A stretch of 14,600 bases of DNA. Source: Methylococcaceae bacterium. GTDB lineage: Bacteria; Pseudomonadota; Gammaproteobacteria; Methylococcales; Methylomonadaceae. Within the stretch, counting starts at the first letter, position 1. Each line of letters opens with the position of its first letter. The stretch covers positions 1-14,600 of the forward strand of contig JAKIVF010000093.1 of assembly GCA_021647145.1 (NCBI GenBank), written 5' to 3'. Shown here piece by piece: positions 14,108-14,600 of the stretch. Under the pieces are notes generated by a model. The model made no database searches. It saw nothing but the letters and a program-made list of their open reading frames with translations, and had not been told where the DNA came from. A program made the position numbers and the translations under genes.

Positions 14108-14600
14108 TTAATAATGTAATAATGAATGGACTTCATAACCTTCAAGTTTATTTCTTCCCTTTAAAAAATCCAGTTCTATCACAAAGGCACAAGCTTCAAC
14201 ATGCCCGCCCAATTTTTCAACTAATTCGCAACTCGCTTTTGCCGTTCCGCCAGTGGCTAAAAGATCATCAATAAGCAATACGTTGTCATTTTTTTCAAAG
14301 GCATCAATATGCGCTTCTAAAGTAGCAGAGCCATATTCTAAATCATAGGAAACACTCTGTACGTCATAAGGTAATTTTCCTGGCTTTCTTAATGGAATAA
14401 AGGGGATATTAAGCTCCCATGCAACTAAAGAACCAAAGATGAAACCTCTTGCTTCCATACCAGCAACAGCTGTTATATTTCTGCCTAAAAAAGGGTTTAT
14501 CAGTTGATGGATTGCAAGCCGAATGGCAGCGGGGTCTTTAACCAAAGGAGTGATGTCTTTATAGTTGATGCCTGGTTTTGGGAAGTCAGGAATATTACGT
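14108..14600 (-). CDS. apt: Adenine phosphoribosyltransferase (5' end beyond window)
   Basis: Apt makes AMP from adenine and PRPP in the cytoplasm. The frame is open from the right edge, beginning RNIPDFPKPGINYKDITPL, which is the typical Apt N-terminal region. The start codon is therefore off the window, probably about ten residues upstream. A TTG at 14545 is only the Leu of ITPL and is not a start. VAGMEARGFIFG (from the TTG, about residues 27-38) and the PRPP-binding loop VLLIDDLLATGGTA are clear. About 163 residues are visible, ending in a TAA at 14108. It is transcribed toward mlaA, 116 bp away, with the tandem repeats between. It may salvage the adenine released by HpnG; that link is inference, since apt also serves general purine salvage. 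Confidence 0.95.
   Translation of the reverse strand, partial: RNIPDFPKPGINYKDITPLVKDPAAIRLAIHQLINPFLGRNITAVAGMEARGFIFGSLVAWELNIPFIPLRKPGKLPYDVQSVSYDLEYGSATLEAHIDAFEKNDNVLLIDDLLATGGTAKASCELVEKLGGHVEACAFVIELDFLKGRNKLEGYEVHSLLHY

Noticed and set aside
13963..14145. Minus-strand 60-residue frame with a repeating PFIQTLYTNPLYK pattern
   Set aside because: It is produced by the 13-bp DNA repeat, overlaps the apt and mlaA ends, and has no family resemblance. The repeat is open in all minus frames by composition.
14543..14545. TTG as the start of apt
   Set aside because: The frame continues upstream with the conserved Apt N-terminal PDFPKPG and KDIT segments to the window edge.

Overview
The window is AT-rich bacterial DNA dominated by a hopanoid (bacterial sterol-analogue) biosynthesis and transport locus of about 13 kb. 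The gene set is a single-enzyme squalene synthase, squalene-hopene cyclase, HpnG, HpnH, HpnN, HpnO and dxs, plus an MlaC/HpnM-type periplasmic protein and an MlaA/VacJ lipoprotein. Together with the Gram-negative envelope genes, this points to a gammaproteobacterium. An aerobic methanotroph of the Methylococcales is my best guess, because that group combines an SQS-type squalene synthase with HpnO-derived amino-hopanoids. This assignment is inference from gene content only.

Layout. Positions 1-209 hold the 3' end of a CopZ-type iron-sulfur/zinc protein. Positions 210-503 have no clear gene, but contain a possible 23-codon leader ORF with a strong Shine-Dalgarno and a near-perfect palindrome. 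Positions 504-905 hold an unrecognised 133-residue protein. A 9-bp-stem hairpin (1017-1049) separates it from a long leftward operon. In transcription order the operon is squalene synthase (10750-9662), shc (9651-7699), hpnG (7694-6972), hpnN (6975-4363), hpnO (4340-2952) and dxs (2940-1078). Gaps run from a 4-nt overlap to 22 nt. A 433-bp AT-rich divergent control region (10751-11183) separates it from a rightward operon of hpnH, hpnM/mlaC-like and mlaA. Directly after the mlaA stop codon lie six perfect 13-bp tandem repeats. A convergent adenine phosphoribosyltransferase gene (apt) runs off the right edge.

How the genes fit together. Dxs feeds the MEP isoprenoid pathway. Squalene synthase joins two farnesyl diphosphates, and Shc cyclises squalene to diploptene/hopene. 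HpnH adds the adenosyl group, HpnG removes adenine, and HpnO aminates the ribose-derived side chain, giving aminobacteriohopanetriol-type products. HpnN (inner membrane RND), the MlaC-like periplasmic carrier and MlaA (outer membrane) would form a route for hopanoid or lipid movement across the envelope. Apt could recycle the adenine released by HpnG.

I see no mobile element, CRISPR array, tRNA or rRNA. The biosynthetic pathway itself is known. The less ordinary points are the 13-bp repeat array, the clustering of the MlaC-like and MlaA genes with hopanoid genes, the acidic tail on MlaA, the adenine-recycling context of apt, the candidate leader peptide and the structured divergent intergenic region.
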